From: Treponema sp.
Lineage (GTDB): Bacteria; Spirochaetota; Spirochaetia; Treponematales; Breznakiellaceae
Assembly: GCA_031272575.1 (NCBI GenBank)
Contig: JAISTO010000132.1
Location: forward strand, 1 to 15,907
Direction of reading: 5' to 3'
DNA: 15,907 nucleotides
Positions 7,752 to 14,920 of the stretch are shown here, piece after piece; position 1 is the first letter of the stretch, and the number at the start of each line of letters is the position of its first letter. The notes below the pieces were generated by a model. The model had not been told where the DNA came from. It ran no database searches and worked only from the letters and a program-made list of their open reading frames with translations. The translations under genes were made by a program, and so were the position numbers.

Positions 7752-10322
7752 CTACTTCCCCGCCCGGATCTTGTCGGGGGGGAGCCAGCGGCCCAGTACG
7801 CGGTTCAGTTCCCCGGGCCGCAGCGGCTTGGCGATGAAGTCGTTCATGCCGGCGGCGACAAACAGCTCCCGCGCCCCCTGCACGGCGTTTGCGGAAAAGG
7901 ACACGACGGGGACCGTTTTTAGCCAATCCGCGCCCAGGGAGCGGAGGCGCTTTACCGTCTCGATGCCGTCCATGTCGGGCATCATGTGGTCCATAAAGAT
8001 GAGGTCGTAGCGCCGCGCCTTCACCCTGGCGAGCGCCTCCGCGCCGCTTTCCGCGGTGTCCGCCTTTATGCCGTGCCGTGCCAGGTAGCCCAGGGCCACC
8101 GAAAGGTTGATGGGGAGGTCGTCCACCACCAGCACCTTGACGTCAGCCGCGGCCTGCACCGTATCGTCTTTCCCCGCGCCGAGCACTACCTTTGCGGGGT
8201 CTCCCTTCACCAGAGGAATAAAGGCGCTGAATATAGATCCCTCTCCGTAGACGCTCTTCACGGTGACGGCTCCTCCCATAAGGTCCAGGAGTTGTTTCGT
8301 TATCGCCAGGCCAAGCCCCGCGCCCTGGACACCCTGGGTTCGCTTCCGGTCCAATTGCTCAAAACTGACGAAGAGGCGCTTCTTCTGGTCATCCTTAATG
8401 CCGACGCCCGAATCGCTCACCATTATTTTTATGCAGCGCCGCTTTGCGCCGCCGCGGGCGGCCACTATTGCCGCGCTCATGGAAAAATGAACATACCCCT
8501 TCCGGGTGTACTTGACGGCGTTGTTTACCAGGTTGGTACATATCTGGTGGACCCGGGCTTCGTCGCCGTAGACCACCTCGTCCAGGCCGGGGGTAAAATC
8601 AGCCTGAAAGTCCAGGCCCTTCTCCCCTGCCAGGAAGCCCTGCATGGAGGCGACGCTGTCAAAGAGGCTGCGCAGGTTGTAGTGCGAGGGCGCGAGTTTC
8701 ACCTTGCCCGCGTCGATTTCGGAAAAGTCGAGTATGCCGTTGACCAATCTCAGCAGGGTGTGGGACATGCGCTCCATGTTGCGAAAGTATTGTCTCTGGG
8801 CTTCGCTGAAGCCGCCGGTTTCGATGAGGTCGCTCATGTTGATGATGGCGTTGAGCGGCGTACAAATCTCGTGGCTCATCTTGGCCAGGAACTCGCTCTT
8901 GTGGCGCGATGCGTCTTCGGCGAGGCGCTGGGCGTCCTCCGCCTTGTGCCGCGCCGTTTCGGCTTCCCTGGTCATCACCTGGAGCGCCCTGGTCCGTTCA
9001 TTCACCTTTACTTCAAGGTCCTGGTTCAGCATCCGCACCTCGTCTTCCAGGTGCTGGTAGTAGCGCATGAAAAGCATAATCTGAAGTATCAAGTGAATGA
9101 TGTTTATCCAGGCAAACCCATAGATGCCGAACCAGAAACCGATGGAAAAAATGTACGCGAGGGGCGCCACAAAGAGGAGTATATGGGTCAGGTAAGTCAG
9201 GACGGAATCGATGCTCCATTTCTCGCGCCGGCGCCGCCGGCATAGGTTGATCAGGTCTATGACGCTGGGGGTAATACAGATCAGGATGATGATCACGATG
9301 TTGAACAATAGATGGTTGGTAAACACAGGGATGGGCACCCACAGGTGGACGCTGGGGATGAGGGCCACCGCCAGGTAGACCCCGCCCATGGCGCGCCGGG
9401 GCAGGTTTTTCCGCAGCACATGCCGCATGGAGAAAAACGAGGCCAGGGCCGGGAGGTAGTATTCCAGGCGCAGGAGCAGTTTATCCATCCATCCCAGGCT
9501 GCCCTGGATGAACCGGTAGGGAGACAGGGAGCCGCCGGTGTTCAGCAGGATGTACCACAGGAGGAGAAACGACGCCAGGGCGTAGTCCGCGTCTTCGGTC
9601 CGTTTCCGGTTGGAGAAAAACATCCCGGTGAGATACAGTATCATCACCGCGATGGCGCCGATGGTGAAGTTGTTCACGCACTCCATGGCCGACTCCAGGC
9701 TGCTTATCTGCCGCAGCCCGGAGAGAAACACCCGTCCCCGCAGCCCCGGCAGGGCGTGGAGTTCATTCTGCACCTGGATGATCACATTGCATTCCCGGGG
9801 GTATCCCTCTTTGAGGTTCAGCGAGGCATGCCCCGACAGGCTGTAGAAGCCCATAGTGAAGTTATTGAAGAAGGGGTCGAGCCGGCCCGCCTGGGACACC
9901 ATAAACTCGTTCAGGTAGATGCGGTAGGCCGAATACTGGTTCAGTGAAAGAATACTTATTGTCTCGATGTTCGCCGGGATTTTCACGCGGGCCCGGTAGG
10001 TGGCGCAGCCTTTGGCGGGCCTGCCGCCGCCGGCCGTCCAGATGTGGGGGAAGGCAGCCACTTCCGGCTCGATGCTGTCCCCGTAGAGGAAGTCGCTGTA
10101 GGTGTAGAGTTTGTCAGGGTAATACTCCCACTGACCCTTCAGTTGATAGATACGGTTCGCGTTTCCGGCCAGTTCCTTTTCAAGGTCTGCCTCTCCTCCC
10201 TGCATAAGGACCGGCGCCTGTTCCGGCGAACGCAGTATGACAATCACCATAGGCAGGGCGGCGAAGCATACACACAGGATGAGGATGAAGGTGATTATTC
10301 TGGAGGCAGGCCCTTTTTTCAT
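7752..10322 (-). CDS. 7TMR-DISM hybrid sensor histidine kinase with receiver (HK2)
   Basis: 856-aa membrane kinase. An N-terminal hydrophobic segment (about 9-31) precedes a periplasmic beta-rich domain (about 50-215) with the pattern 'L.G.WEYYPDKL ... ATYRARVKIP ... SAYRIYLNE', typical of 7TMR-DISM extracellular domains that bind small ligands. Seven hydrophobic helices follow (about 225-430), then a coiled coil. HisKA has H484 in MSHEICTP. HATPase has N601, DSGVGI (637-642) and GLGLA (669-673). The receiver has D734/D735, D778 in FMDHMMPDMDG and K832. The protein ends just after the receiver, with no HPt. Start: ATG 10322 overlaps the SBP2 stop as ATGA with AAGGGG just upstream; the open frame to 10370 runs into SBP2. 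The coupling suggests that SBP2 and HK2 form one sensory unit. Ligand and output are unknown. Confidence 0.92.
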   Translation of the reverse strand: MKKGPASRIITFILILCVCFAALPMVIVILRSPEQAPVLMQGGEADLEKELAGNANRIYQLKGQWEYYPDKLYTYSDFLYGDSIEPEVAAFPHIWTAGGGRPAKGCATYRARVKIPANIETISILSLNQYSAYRIYLNEFMVSQAGRLDPFFNNFTMGFYSLSGHASLNLKEGYPRECNVIIQVQNELHALPGLRGRVFLSGLRQISSLESAMECVNNFTIGAIAVMILYLTGMFFSNRKRTEDADYALASFLLLWYILLNTGGSLSPYRFIQGSLGWMDKLLLRLEYYLPALASFFSMRHVLRKNLPRRAMGGVYLAVALIPSVHLWVPIPVFTNHLLFNIVIIILICITPSVIDLINLCRRRRREKWSIDSVLTYLTHILLFVAPLAYIFSIGFWFGIYGFAWINIIHLILQIMLFMRYYQHLEDEVRMLNQDLEVKVNERTRALQVMTREAETARHKAEDAQRLAEDASRHKSEFLAKMSHEICTPLNAIINMSDLIETGGFSEAQRQYFRNMERMSHTLLRLVNGILDFSEIDAGKVKLAPSHYNLRSLFDSVASMQGFLAGEKGLDFQADFTPGLDEVVYGDEARVHQICTNLVNNAVKYTRKGYVHFSMSAAIVAARGGAKRRCIKIMVSDSGVGIKDDQKKRLFVSFEQLDRKRTQGVQGAGLGLAITKQLLDLMGGAVTVKSVYGEGSIFSAFIPLVKGDPAKVVLGAGKDDTVQAAADVKVLVVDDLPINLSVALGYLARHGIKADTAESGAEALARVKARRYDLIFMDHMMPDMDGIETVKRLRSLGADWLKTVPVVSFSANAVQGARELFVAAGMNDFIAKPLRPGELNRVLGRWLPPDKIRAGK

Positions 10323-11920
10323 CGCCGCCCCTTCCCTGCCCGGGTGACTTTCTGCACCGGCAGGTACCATTGCCAGTCCCCGGTGAAGTCGAGGCCCTGG
10401 TACTTCGTGTTGAGGACCGCGCGGTTGGTTGTGTACTCCAGGGGAATGTAAGGCGCCTCGTCCACCAGGATGTCCATGAGTTGTTTTTGAATCTCAAAGC
10501 GCCGTGCCGGGTCCTCCTCGGCGTTCTGATCCTCGATGAGGGCGTCCACTCGGGGATTCGAATATGCCGCGAAATTATACCCGTACTGAACCTGAGAGGA
10601 AGCATACAAACTGGAAAGTATGCCGCCCATATCGGGGTAGTCATTCGTCCAGTCACCGTAGAGGATATCGTAATCCCGTTCCCCATTTGAATCGCGCGCT
10701 TCGCCGTTCAGGTAGGTGTAAAACGCATCCATCGTTACTATACGTATCTCGACATTGATTCCCAGAGGCGCAAGGCTCTCCTTGATGAACTGCGCCCGCG
10801 CCCTGTTGTAGAGCCAGGGGTCTGTTACAAGGCTGCAGTTAAAGCCGGCCGGGTAGGCCGATTCGGCGAGGCAGGCCCTGGCCGCTTCCAGGTCGTAATC
10901 GTAACCGGGAGTATTGGCAGCATAGGCGTTCCACCCGGCCGCATCCTTTCCGTACAGATTGGGGCCGAAGGGCAGTACCGTCGCCGGCAGTCCGCGTCCC
11001 CGGTTGAATTCGCTGTAGAGCCGCTGAATGTCGATAGCGTGGGCCACGGCCTTCCGCGCGTTCTTGTCGCTGAAGGGCGGGCTTCTGGTGTTCAGGCCCA
11101 GGAACCCGGTCCCCAGGTCCCTGGTGACGGTAACCGCCAGATCGGGATTGTTGAGCAGGGCCCCCAGGCGGTCCGCGGCAATAAACATGGTGAAGTCTAT
11201 GCAGCCCGCCTGTACCGCCGCGAGCCGCGTGGGGGCATCGGTAATAATCTTGAACACGACTTCCCGCACCTGGTTCGCATCCCTGGCGGCCTTGTCCCAA
11301 TACCGCTCGTTTTTTTCCAGCACGATCTCTTCGCCGGGCTTCCAACTTTTCAGCACAAAGGGCCCCGTGGCCAGAATGCCGCCCCTGGCGGTCCCAAAGT
11401 TTTTCCGGTGTGAAAGGTAATACGATTGGCTTATGATGCGCCCCGCGTTGGTGGCCATCTGGTATTTGAAGACCGCCGAGGGACGGGACAGGGTGACAAT
11501 GAGATGCCAGCCCACAGCGTTGAACCTTTCCACGTTGGAGAAGAAACCCGCGAATACGTTGCCGTCATCCCCGCTGCGGGTCCGTTCCAGGGAGAAGAGT
11601 ACGTCCTTCATCGTCATGGGGGAGCCGTCAGAGAAGACCACATTGGAGCGCACCTCGAATATGTAAGTGATATCGTTCGTTTGGTACCAGTCCCGCGCAA
11701 GCACCGGCACGACCTCGCCTTTCCCGTTGAAGCCAACGAGCCCCTCGGTCAACTGGCTGGTCACCTGCATCGATTCGTAACTGTACGACCGCCCCGGGTC
11801 CAGCGAAGGGAAACCGGCGTCCAGGGCAATATTGAAACTAATGCCGGCGTCTTTCGTTTTGCAGCCTGACAAGACTGAAAAAACGAGCGCGAAAAACAAC
11901 GCCGCTGCAGAACGTTTCAT
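10319..11920 (-). CDS. Family-5 extracellular solute-binding lipoprotein (SBP2)
   Basis: 533-aa SBP_bac_5 lipoprotein, paralogue of SBP1. The signal peptide ends at LSGC (C20). Shared landmarks are IALDA..PSLDPG (31-43), FSDGSPMTMKDVLFSLER (about 95-112), GGILATGPFVLK, ESLAPLGIN and a C-terminal YIPLEY...LNTKY..L. The two proteins align almost without gaps over their length, so they arose by duplication. ATG 11920 has AAAAGGA about 7 nt upstream, weaker than for SBP1. Its stop overlaps the HK2 start by 4 nt. Upstream lies a C11/G12 palindrome, and a 34-codon frame in the same phase ends 9 codons before this start. I found no convincing promoter just upstream. Sensory receptor or transporter component are both possible; no transporter gene is adjacent. 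Confidence 0.9.
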   Translation of the reverse strand: MKRSAAALFFALVFSVLSGCKTKDAGISFNIALDAGFPSLDPGRSYSYESMQVTSQLTEGLVGFNGKGEVVPVLARDWYQTNDITYIFEVRSNVVFSDGSPMTMKDVLFSLERTRSGDDGNVFAGFFSNVERFNAVGWHLIVTLSRPSAVFKYQMATNAGRIISQSYYLSHRKNFGTARGGILATGPFVLKSWKPGEEIVLEKNERYWDKAARDANQVREVVFKIITDAPTRLAAVQAGCIDFTMFIAADRLGALLNNPDLAVTVTRDLGTGFLGLNTRSPPFSDKNARKAVAHAIDIQRLYSEFNRGRGLPATVLPFGPNLYGKDAAGWNAYAANTPGYDYDLEAARACLAESAYPAGFNCSLVTDPWLYNRARAQFIKESLAPLGINVEIRIVTMDAFYTYLNGEARDSNGERDYDILYGDWTNDYPDMGGILSSLYASSQVQYGYNFAAYSNPRVDALIEDQNAEEDPARRFEIQKQLMDILVDEAPYIPLEYTTNRAVLNTKYQGLDFTGDWQWYLPVQKVTRAGKGRR

Positions 11921-11941
11921 AGAGCGATCCTTTTGGCTTCG

Positions 11942-11963
11942 GCCTTTTTACCCGGAAAAAGGC
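11942..11963. repeat. Hairpin in the SBP2 upstream region
   Basis: GCCTTTTT (11942-11949) pairs with AAAAAGGC (11956-11963) around ACCCGG. It lies between the C/G palindrome and the SBP2 ribosome binding site, so it could affect SBP2 translation. No T-run follows on either strand, so it is not called a terminator. Confidence 0.45.
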
Positions 11964-12052
11964 GTTTTGCCCCCCCCCCCGGGGGGGGGGGGCAAATTCA
12001 GAGCGATTCTGAAAAGCGCGAGAATAAACGCCGGCGCGGTTCCTTTTTTCAT
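11948..12052 (-). CDS. Possible 34-aa leader peptide or remnant signal peptide
   Basis: ATG 12052 has a good AAGGAG 7 nt upstream. It opens with MKKGTAPAFILALFRIALNL, a charged start and hydrophobic stretch like a signal peptide. The C12/G11 tract (as read on this strand) then encodes PPPPGGGG, and the frame ends KTPFSG before TAA at 11950-11948. It is in the same phase as SBP2, whose ATG comes 9 codons after the stop. It could be a leader peptide or the start of a lost lipoprotein gene, or the frame may be chance. The ribosome binding site and hydrophobic start are the only support; no homologue is recognised. Confidence 0.3.
   Translation of the reverse strand: MKKGTAPAFILALFRIALNLPPPPGGGGKTPFSG
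11966..11996. repeat. Palindromic C11/G12 homopolymer tract
   Basis: TTTG (11966-11969), eleven C (11970-11980), twelve G (11981-11992) and CAAA (11993-11996) form an almost perfect palindrome of 31 bases. Such mononucleotide runs are prone to slippage during replication and can form very stable hairpins or four-stranded structures. The tract lies about 50-75 bases upstream of the SBP2 start. Its exact length is also a likely place for sequencing error. Confidence 0.75.
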
Positions 12053-12140
12053 AGCGCCTCTCCTTGCTTTTTACACTGTTCCGATCCGTATTGCATACTT
12101 CTTTTATCGGCATTTTCCATATTGAAATTGAATCCCCGCG

Positions 12141-12360
12141 TAAGTAAATCTGTGGACAAATTTGAGCCTACTCCGAAAAGTCAGGATTAGGAATTTATCC
12201 ACAGATTTACACAGATAAACACAGATTTTTAAGAATATATTTCATGAATCGTGTTTTATCTGTGACGCAACGAAGTTGCGCAATCTGTGTATATCTGTGG
12301 ATGTTTTTAAAATTCCTTGTTTTCGGAGTAGACTCGGAATTCAACCGCGTTACTTACTTA
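12141..12360. repeat. Imperfect inverted repeat element rich in ATCTGTG
   Basis: An AT-rich element of about 220 bp. The inner arms, 12197-12216 and 12283-12302, match at 19 of 20 positions when inverted. The outer arms, 12164-12179 and 12320-12335, match at 15 of 16. ATCTGTG or its complement occurs seven times (12148, 12200, 12210, 12220, 12258, 12283, 12293). A small hairpin, CGCAAC-GAA-GTTGCG, is at 12266-12280. Runs of CACAGAT of this kind are known as dispersed non-coding repeats in many bacterial genomes. No gene is evident in 12053-12430; the rest of that gap (12053-12140) shows nothing I recognise. Confidence 0.65.
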
Positions 12361-12376
12361 ACTGCTGTTGCCCAGG

Positions 12377-12397
12377 GGGGGCCTGCATCGCGCCCCC
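12377..12397. promoter_or_regulatory. GC palindrome abutting the isocitrate dehydrogenase -35
   Basis: GGGGGC (12377-12382) pairs with GCCCCC (12392-12397) around a 9-base loop, and its right arm ends at the base before TTGACT. It could be an operator, or a stem ending transcription from the left, but there is no T-run. Function unknown. Confidence 0.3.
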
Positions 12398-12426
12398 TTG
12401 ACTCCCCCTCCCCTTTCCCCTATACT
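12398..12426 (+). promoter_or_regulatory. Promoter of isocitrate dehydrogenase, probably leaderless
   Basis: TTGACT (12398-12403), a spacer of exactly 17 bases and TATACT (12421-12426) make the best sigma-70-like promoter in the window. The -10 ends only 4 bases before ATG 12431 and 7 before ATG 12434. Transcription would therefore begin at or within the start codons. The region upstream of the ATG is pyrimidine-rich with no ribosome binding site, which fits a leaderless mRNA. Confidence 0.65.
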
Positions 12427-12433
12427 TACCATG

Positions 12434-13645
12434 ATGAGCAAGATTACGATGAAAGTCCCCCTTGTGGAACTTGACGGGGACGAAATGACGCGGGTGCTCT
12501 GGGCGCTCGTGAAAGAAAAACTGCTGCTGCCTTATGTGGACCTTCACACCGAATATTACGACCTCGGCCTGAAGCGCCGCGACGATACGAACGACGCGGT
12601 CACGGTGGAGGCGGCCCGCGCGATAGCGCGCCTCGGCGTTGGGGTGAAGTGCGCGACGATTACGAGCAACGAGGCCCGCAAGGCCGAGTACGCTCTTGAG
12701 CGGCTGCTGCCGAGCCCCAACGCGACGATCAGGGCTATACTGGACGGCACGGTGTTCCGTAAGCCCATAACGGTGCAGGGGCTGCGGCCCGCGATCCCCG
12801 CGTGGGAAAAGCCTATCACCATAGCGCGGCACGCGTACGGCGATGTCTACAAGGCCGCGGAACTGGCGATACCCGGCCCCGGCACGGTGGAACTGGTCTA
12901 CACGGCGGAAGATGGCAGCGTCACGCGCCGCAAGGTCGCGGATATGCCGGGGAGCGGGGTCGTGCAGGCCATGCACAACATCGACGCCTCGATCCGCGCG
13001 TTCAGCCGCGCCTGCTTTCGCTACGCGCTGGGGGAGCGCCTTTCGGTGTGGTTTGCCGCGAAGGACACCATCTCCAAAACTTACGACCAGCGCTTCAAGG
13101 CGATTTTCGCCGAGGTCTACGAAAATGAATTCAGGGCCGATTTTGAAAAAGCGGGCCTCGAGTACTTTTACACCCTTATCGACGACGCGGCCGCGCGCAT
13201 AGTAAAGAGCCGGGGCGGCTTTCTCTGGGCGCTCAAAAACTACGATGGGGATGTAATGAGCGATCTCATAGCGAGCGCGGTGGGCAGCCTCGCGATGATG
13301 ACGAGCGTGCTTATGTCCCCGTCCGGCGCAATGGAGTTCGAGGCCTCGCACGGCACCGTGCAGAAGCACTATTACCGCTGGCAGAAGGGTGAACGCACGA
13401 GCACGAACCCCACCGCGCTGATCTTCGCGTGGACCGGCGCGCTCGCCCGCCGCGCCGCGCTCGACGGTCTCCCCGATCTGGGGGCCTTCGCCGGCCGCCT
13501 CGAGCGGGCGGTGCTCGACACGATAGGCGCGGGGTTTGTTACCGGCGACCTCGCCCCGCTCTGCGAGAAACCGCCAGCCGCCGTGCTCGACAGCTGGGCC
13601 TTCATAGACGCGGCGGCACAGCGGCTGGGAACCGCGGGAAAATAG
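12434..13645 (+). CDS. icd: NADP-dependent isocitrate dehydrogenase, eukaryotic-like type
   Basis: Oxidatively decarboxylates isocitrate to 2-oxoglutarate, giving NADPH and a precursor of glutamate. At 403 aa it has the length and motifs of the dimeric family shared with eukaryotic IDH1/2, not the E. coli Icd type: KVPLVELDGDEMTR near the N-terminus, VKCATIT, SPNATIRAILDGTVFRKPI, RHAYGDVYKA, then KDTISKTYDQRFK, SRGGFLWALKNYDGDVMSD, GSLAMMTSVL, EASHGTVQKHY and TSTNP. Adjacent ATGs at 12431 and 12434 are both possible starts. 12434 is chosen because MSKI.MKVPLVE is the usual family opening and the predicted transcript starts about there. There is no ribosome binding site. It converges on xseA with 9 bp between stops. 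The choice of NADP over NAD rests on family only. Confidence 0.93.
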   Translation: MSKITMKVPLVELDGDEMTRVLWALVKEKLLLPYVDLHTEYYDLGLKRRDDTNDAVTVEAARAIARLGVGVKCATITSNEARKAEYALERLLPSPNATIRAILDGTVFRKPITVQGLRPAIPAWEKPITIARHAYGDVYKAAELAIPGPGTVELVYTAEDGSVTRRKVADMPGSGVVQAMHNIDASIRAFSRACFRYALGERLSVWFAAKDTISKTYDQRFKAIFAEVYENEFRADFEKAGLEYFYTLIDDAAARIVKSRGGFLWALKNYDGDVMSDLIASAVGSLAMMTSVLMSPSGAMEFEASHGTVQKHYYRWQKGERTSTNPTALIFAWTGALARRAALDGLPDLGAFAGRLERAVLDTIGAGFVTGDLAPLCEKPPAAVLDSWAFIDAAAQRLGTAGK

Positions 13646-13654
13646 CGCGGGCCG

Positions 13655-14863
13655 CTATGCCTCGACGCTTTCCACCGCCGCTTCGATCTTCCCTTTGAGG
13701 GGCCGTATCCTGATGCGGTCGCCCCGCGCAACGTCCGCCGCGCTGCGGAGTACCCGCTCCCCCTCGGGCCGCAGCACCGTGGCCACCGCGTAGCCCCGCT
13801 CGAGAATAGCGAGCGGGCTTGCCGCCTCGAGCCCCCGCCGCGATAACTCAACACGGTGCCGCAGCCCCTCGAGCCGTATGCGGATGGCGTTCAGGAGCCC
13901 CTCCTTCGCGTCGTCGAAGCGGACGAGGCGGGGCTGCAGGATCCCGCGGAAGCGGTACTCGAGGTCCTCGAGGCTGAAGGGTTTTAGCGCGAGGCGGATT
14001 TTTTCGAGGCGGACGCTTATGCCGCGGGAGAGCGCTTCGGAGAGGGCTCGCACCCGCGCCGCCGTTTCCGGCCAATCCGCGCTCACCAGTTCCGCGGCCG
14101 CCGAGGGGGTCGGGGCGCGGAGGCTCGCCGCGTAATCCAGCAGCGACCAGTCGATCTCGTGCCCCACCGCGCTCACAATCGGTATCTCGGACGCGGACGC
14201 GGCCCGCACGACGACCTCATCCGAGAAGGGCAGCAGGTCCTCGAGCGAGCCGCCGCCCCGCCCCACGATGAGGACGTCCGCGATGCCCCACATATTCGCC
14301 TGCCGTATGCGCCGCGCGATGGCCGGCCCCGCGTCCGCGCCCTGCACCTGCGCGGGCAGCAGGATGATCCGCAGGCCCGGAGCGCGGCGGCGGAGCACGT
14401 TCAGGATGTCCCGCACCGCGGCGCCGGTGGGCGAACTGATGACCCCCACGGTCTCCGCGAAGCGCGGGATGGGGGGCTTGCGCTCCGCGTCGAAGAGGCC
14501 CTCGGCCGCGAGACGCCGCTTGCGCTCTTCGAGCATGGCGAGGATATCCCCCGCGCCCGCCTGCTCCATCTCGTCGCAGACGATCGAGTAGGTCCCCTTC
14601 GGCGCGTAGACCGAGACGCGGCCCTTGACCCGCAGGAGCATGCCGTCTTTCGGCTCGAAGCGGAGCGTCCGCAGCTGCCCGCGGAACATCATGCAGGAGA
14701 TCGCCGCTCCCGAGTCCTTCAAAGTGAAGTAGAGATGCCCGGTGCTCGAGGGCCTGCAATTTGACAGTTCCCCTTCCACCACGACCAGCGGAAACGTCCC
14801 CTCGAGGCTCTGGCGTATCAGTTCCGTAATTTCCGACACGCTGAATTTTTTCGAAGCGTCCAT
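13655..14863 (-). CDS. xseA: Exodeoxyribonuclease VII large subunit
   Basis: Large subunit of the single-strand-specific exonuclease VII (XseA with small XseB), which trims single-stranded DNA in both directions during repair. The 402-aa product has an N-terminal OB-fold (about 5-100; VVVEGELSNCRPSSTGHLYF, VKGRVSVYAPKGTYSI) and then the catalytic domain with VGVISSPTGAAVRDIL, LIVGRGGGSLEDLLPFSDE, SAVGHEIDW and RAPTPSAAAEL. It is somewhat shorter than the 456-aa E. coli protein. Start ATG 14863 is chosen over an upstream ATG at 14893 because a promoter -10 ends 6 bases before it, and 14893 lies in the -35 box. No ribosome binding site precedes it, so the mRNA is probably leaderless. No xseB gene is seen in the window. 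Confidence 0.93.
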   Translation of the reverse strand: MDASKKFSVSEITELIRQSLEGTFPLVVVEGELSNCRPSSTGHLYFTLKDSGAAISCMMFRGQLRTLRFEPKDGMLLRVKGRVSVYAPKGTYSIVCDEMEQAGAGDILAMLEERKRRLAAEGLFDAERKPPIPRFAETVGVISSPTGAAVRDILNVLRRRAPGLRIILLPAQVQGADAGPAIARRIRQANMWGIADVLIVGRGGGSLEDLLPFSDEVVVRAASASEIPIVSAVGHEIDWSLLDYAASLRAPTPSAAAELVSADWPETAARVRALSEALSRGISVRLEKIRLALKPFSLEDLEYRFRGILQPRLVRFDDAKEGLLNAIRIRLEGLRHRVELSRRGLEAASPLAILERGYAVATVLRPEGERVLRSAADVARGDRIRIRPLKGKIEAAVESVEA

Positions 14864-14869
14864 AGGGTG

Positions 14870-14898
14870 AGTATAGCGGGTTGCCCGCGTCATGGGAA
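14870..14898 (-). promoter_or_regulatory. xseA promoter, probably leaderless
   Basis: On the minus strand, TTCCCA (14898-14893), a 17-base spacer and TATACT (14875-14870) are followed by CACCCT and then ATG. The usual spacing puts the transcription start on the A of the ATG at 14863. The -35 is a 4/6 match. No Shine-Dalgarno sequence is present. Confidence 0.6.
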
Positions 14899-14920
14899 GG
14901 GGGGGACGGATGGTCTTGGC

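Noticed and set aside
7642..7926. 95-codon N-terminal extension of SBP1 into the HK2 receiver
   Set aside because: It has no receiver or signal-peptide likeness and is a frame shadow of HK2. The lipoprotein signal peptide and ribosome binding site both place the start at 7641.
11838..12113. 91-codon minus-strand frame across the C/G tract
   Set aside because: It overlaps SBP2 out of phase, is arginine-rich without recognisable motifs and has no good ribosome binding site. The 34-codon frame has better start signals.
12368..12433. Isocitrate dehydrogenase start upstream of 12431
   Set aside because: The upstream frame crosses the promoter boxes and palindrome and adds residues not seen at the start of this family.
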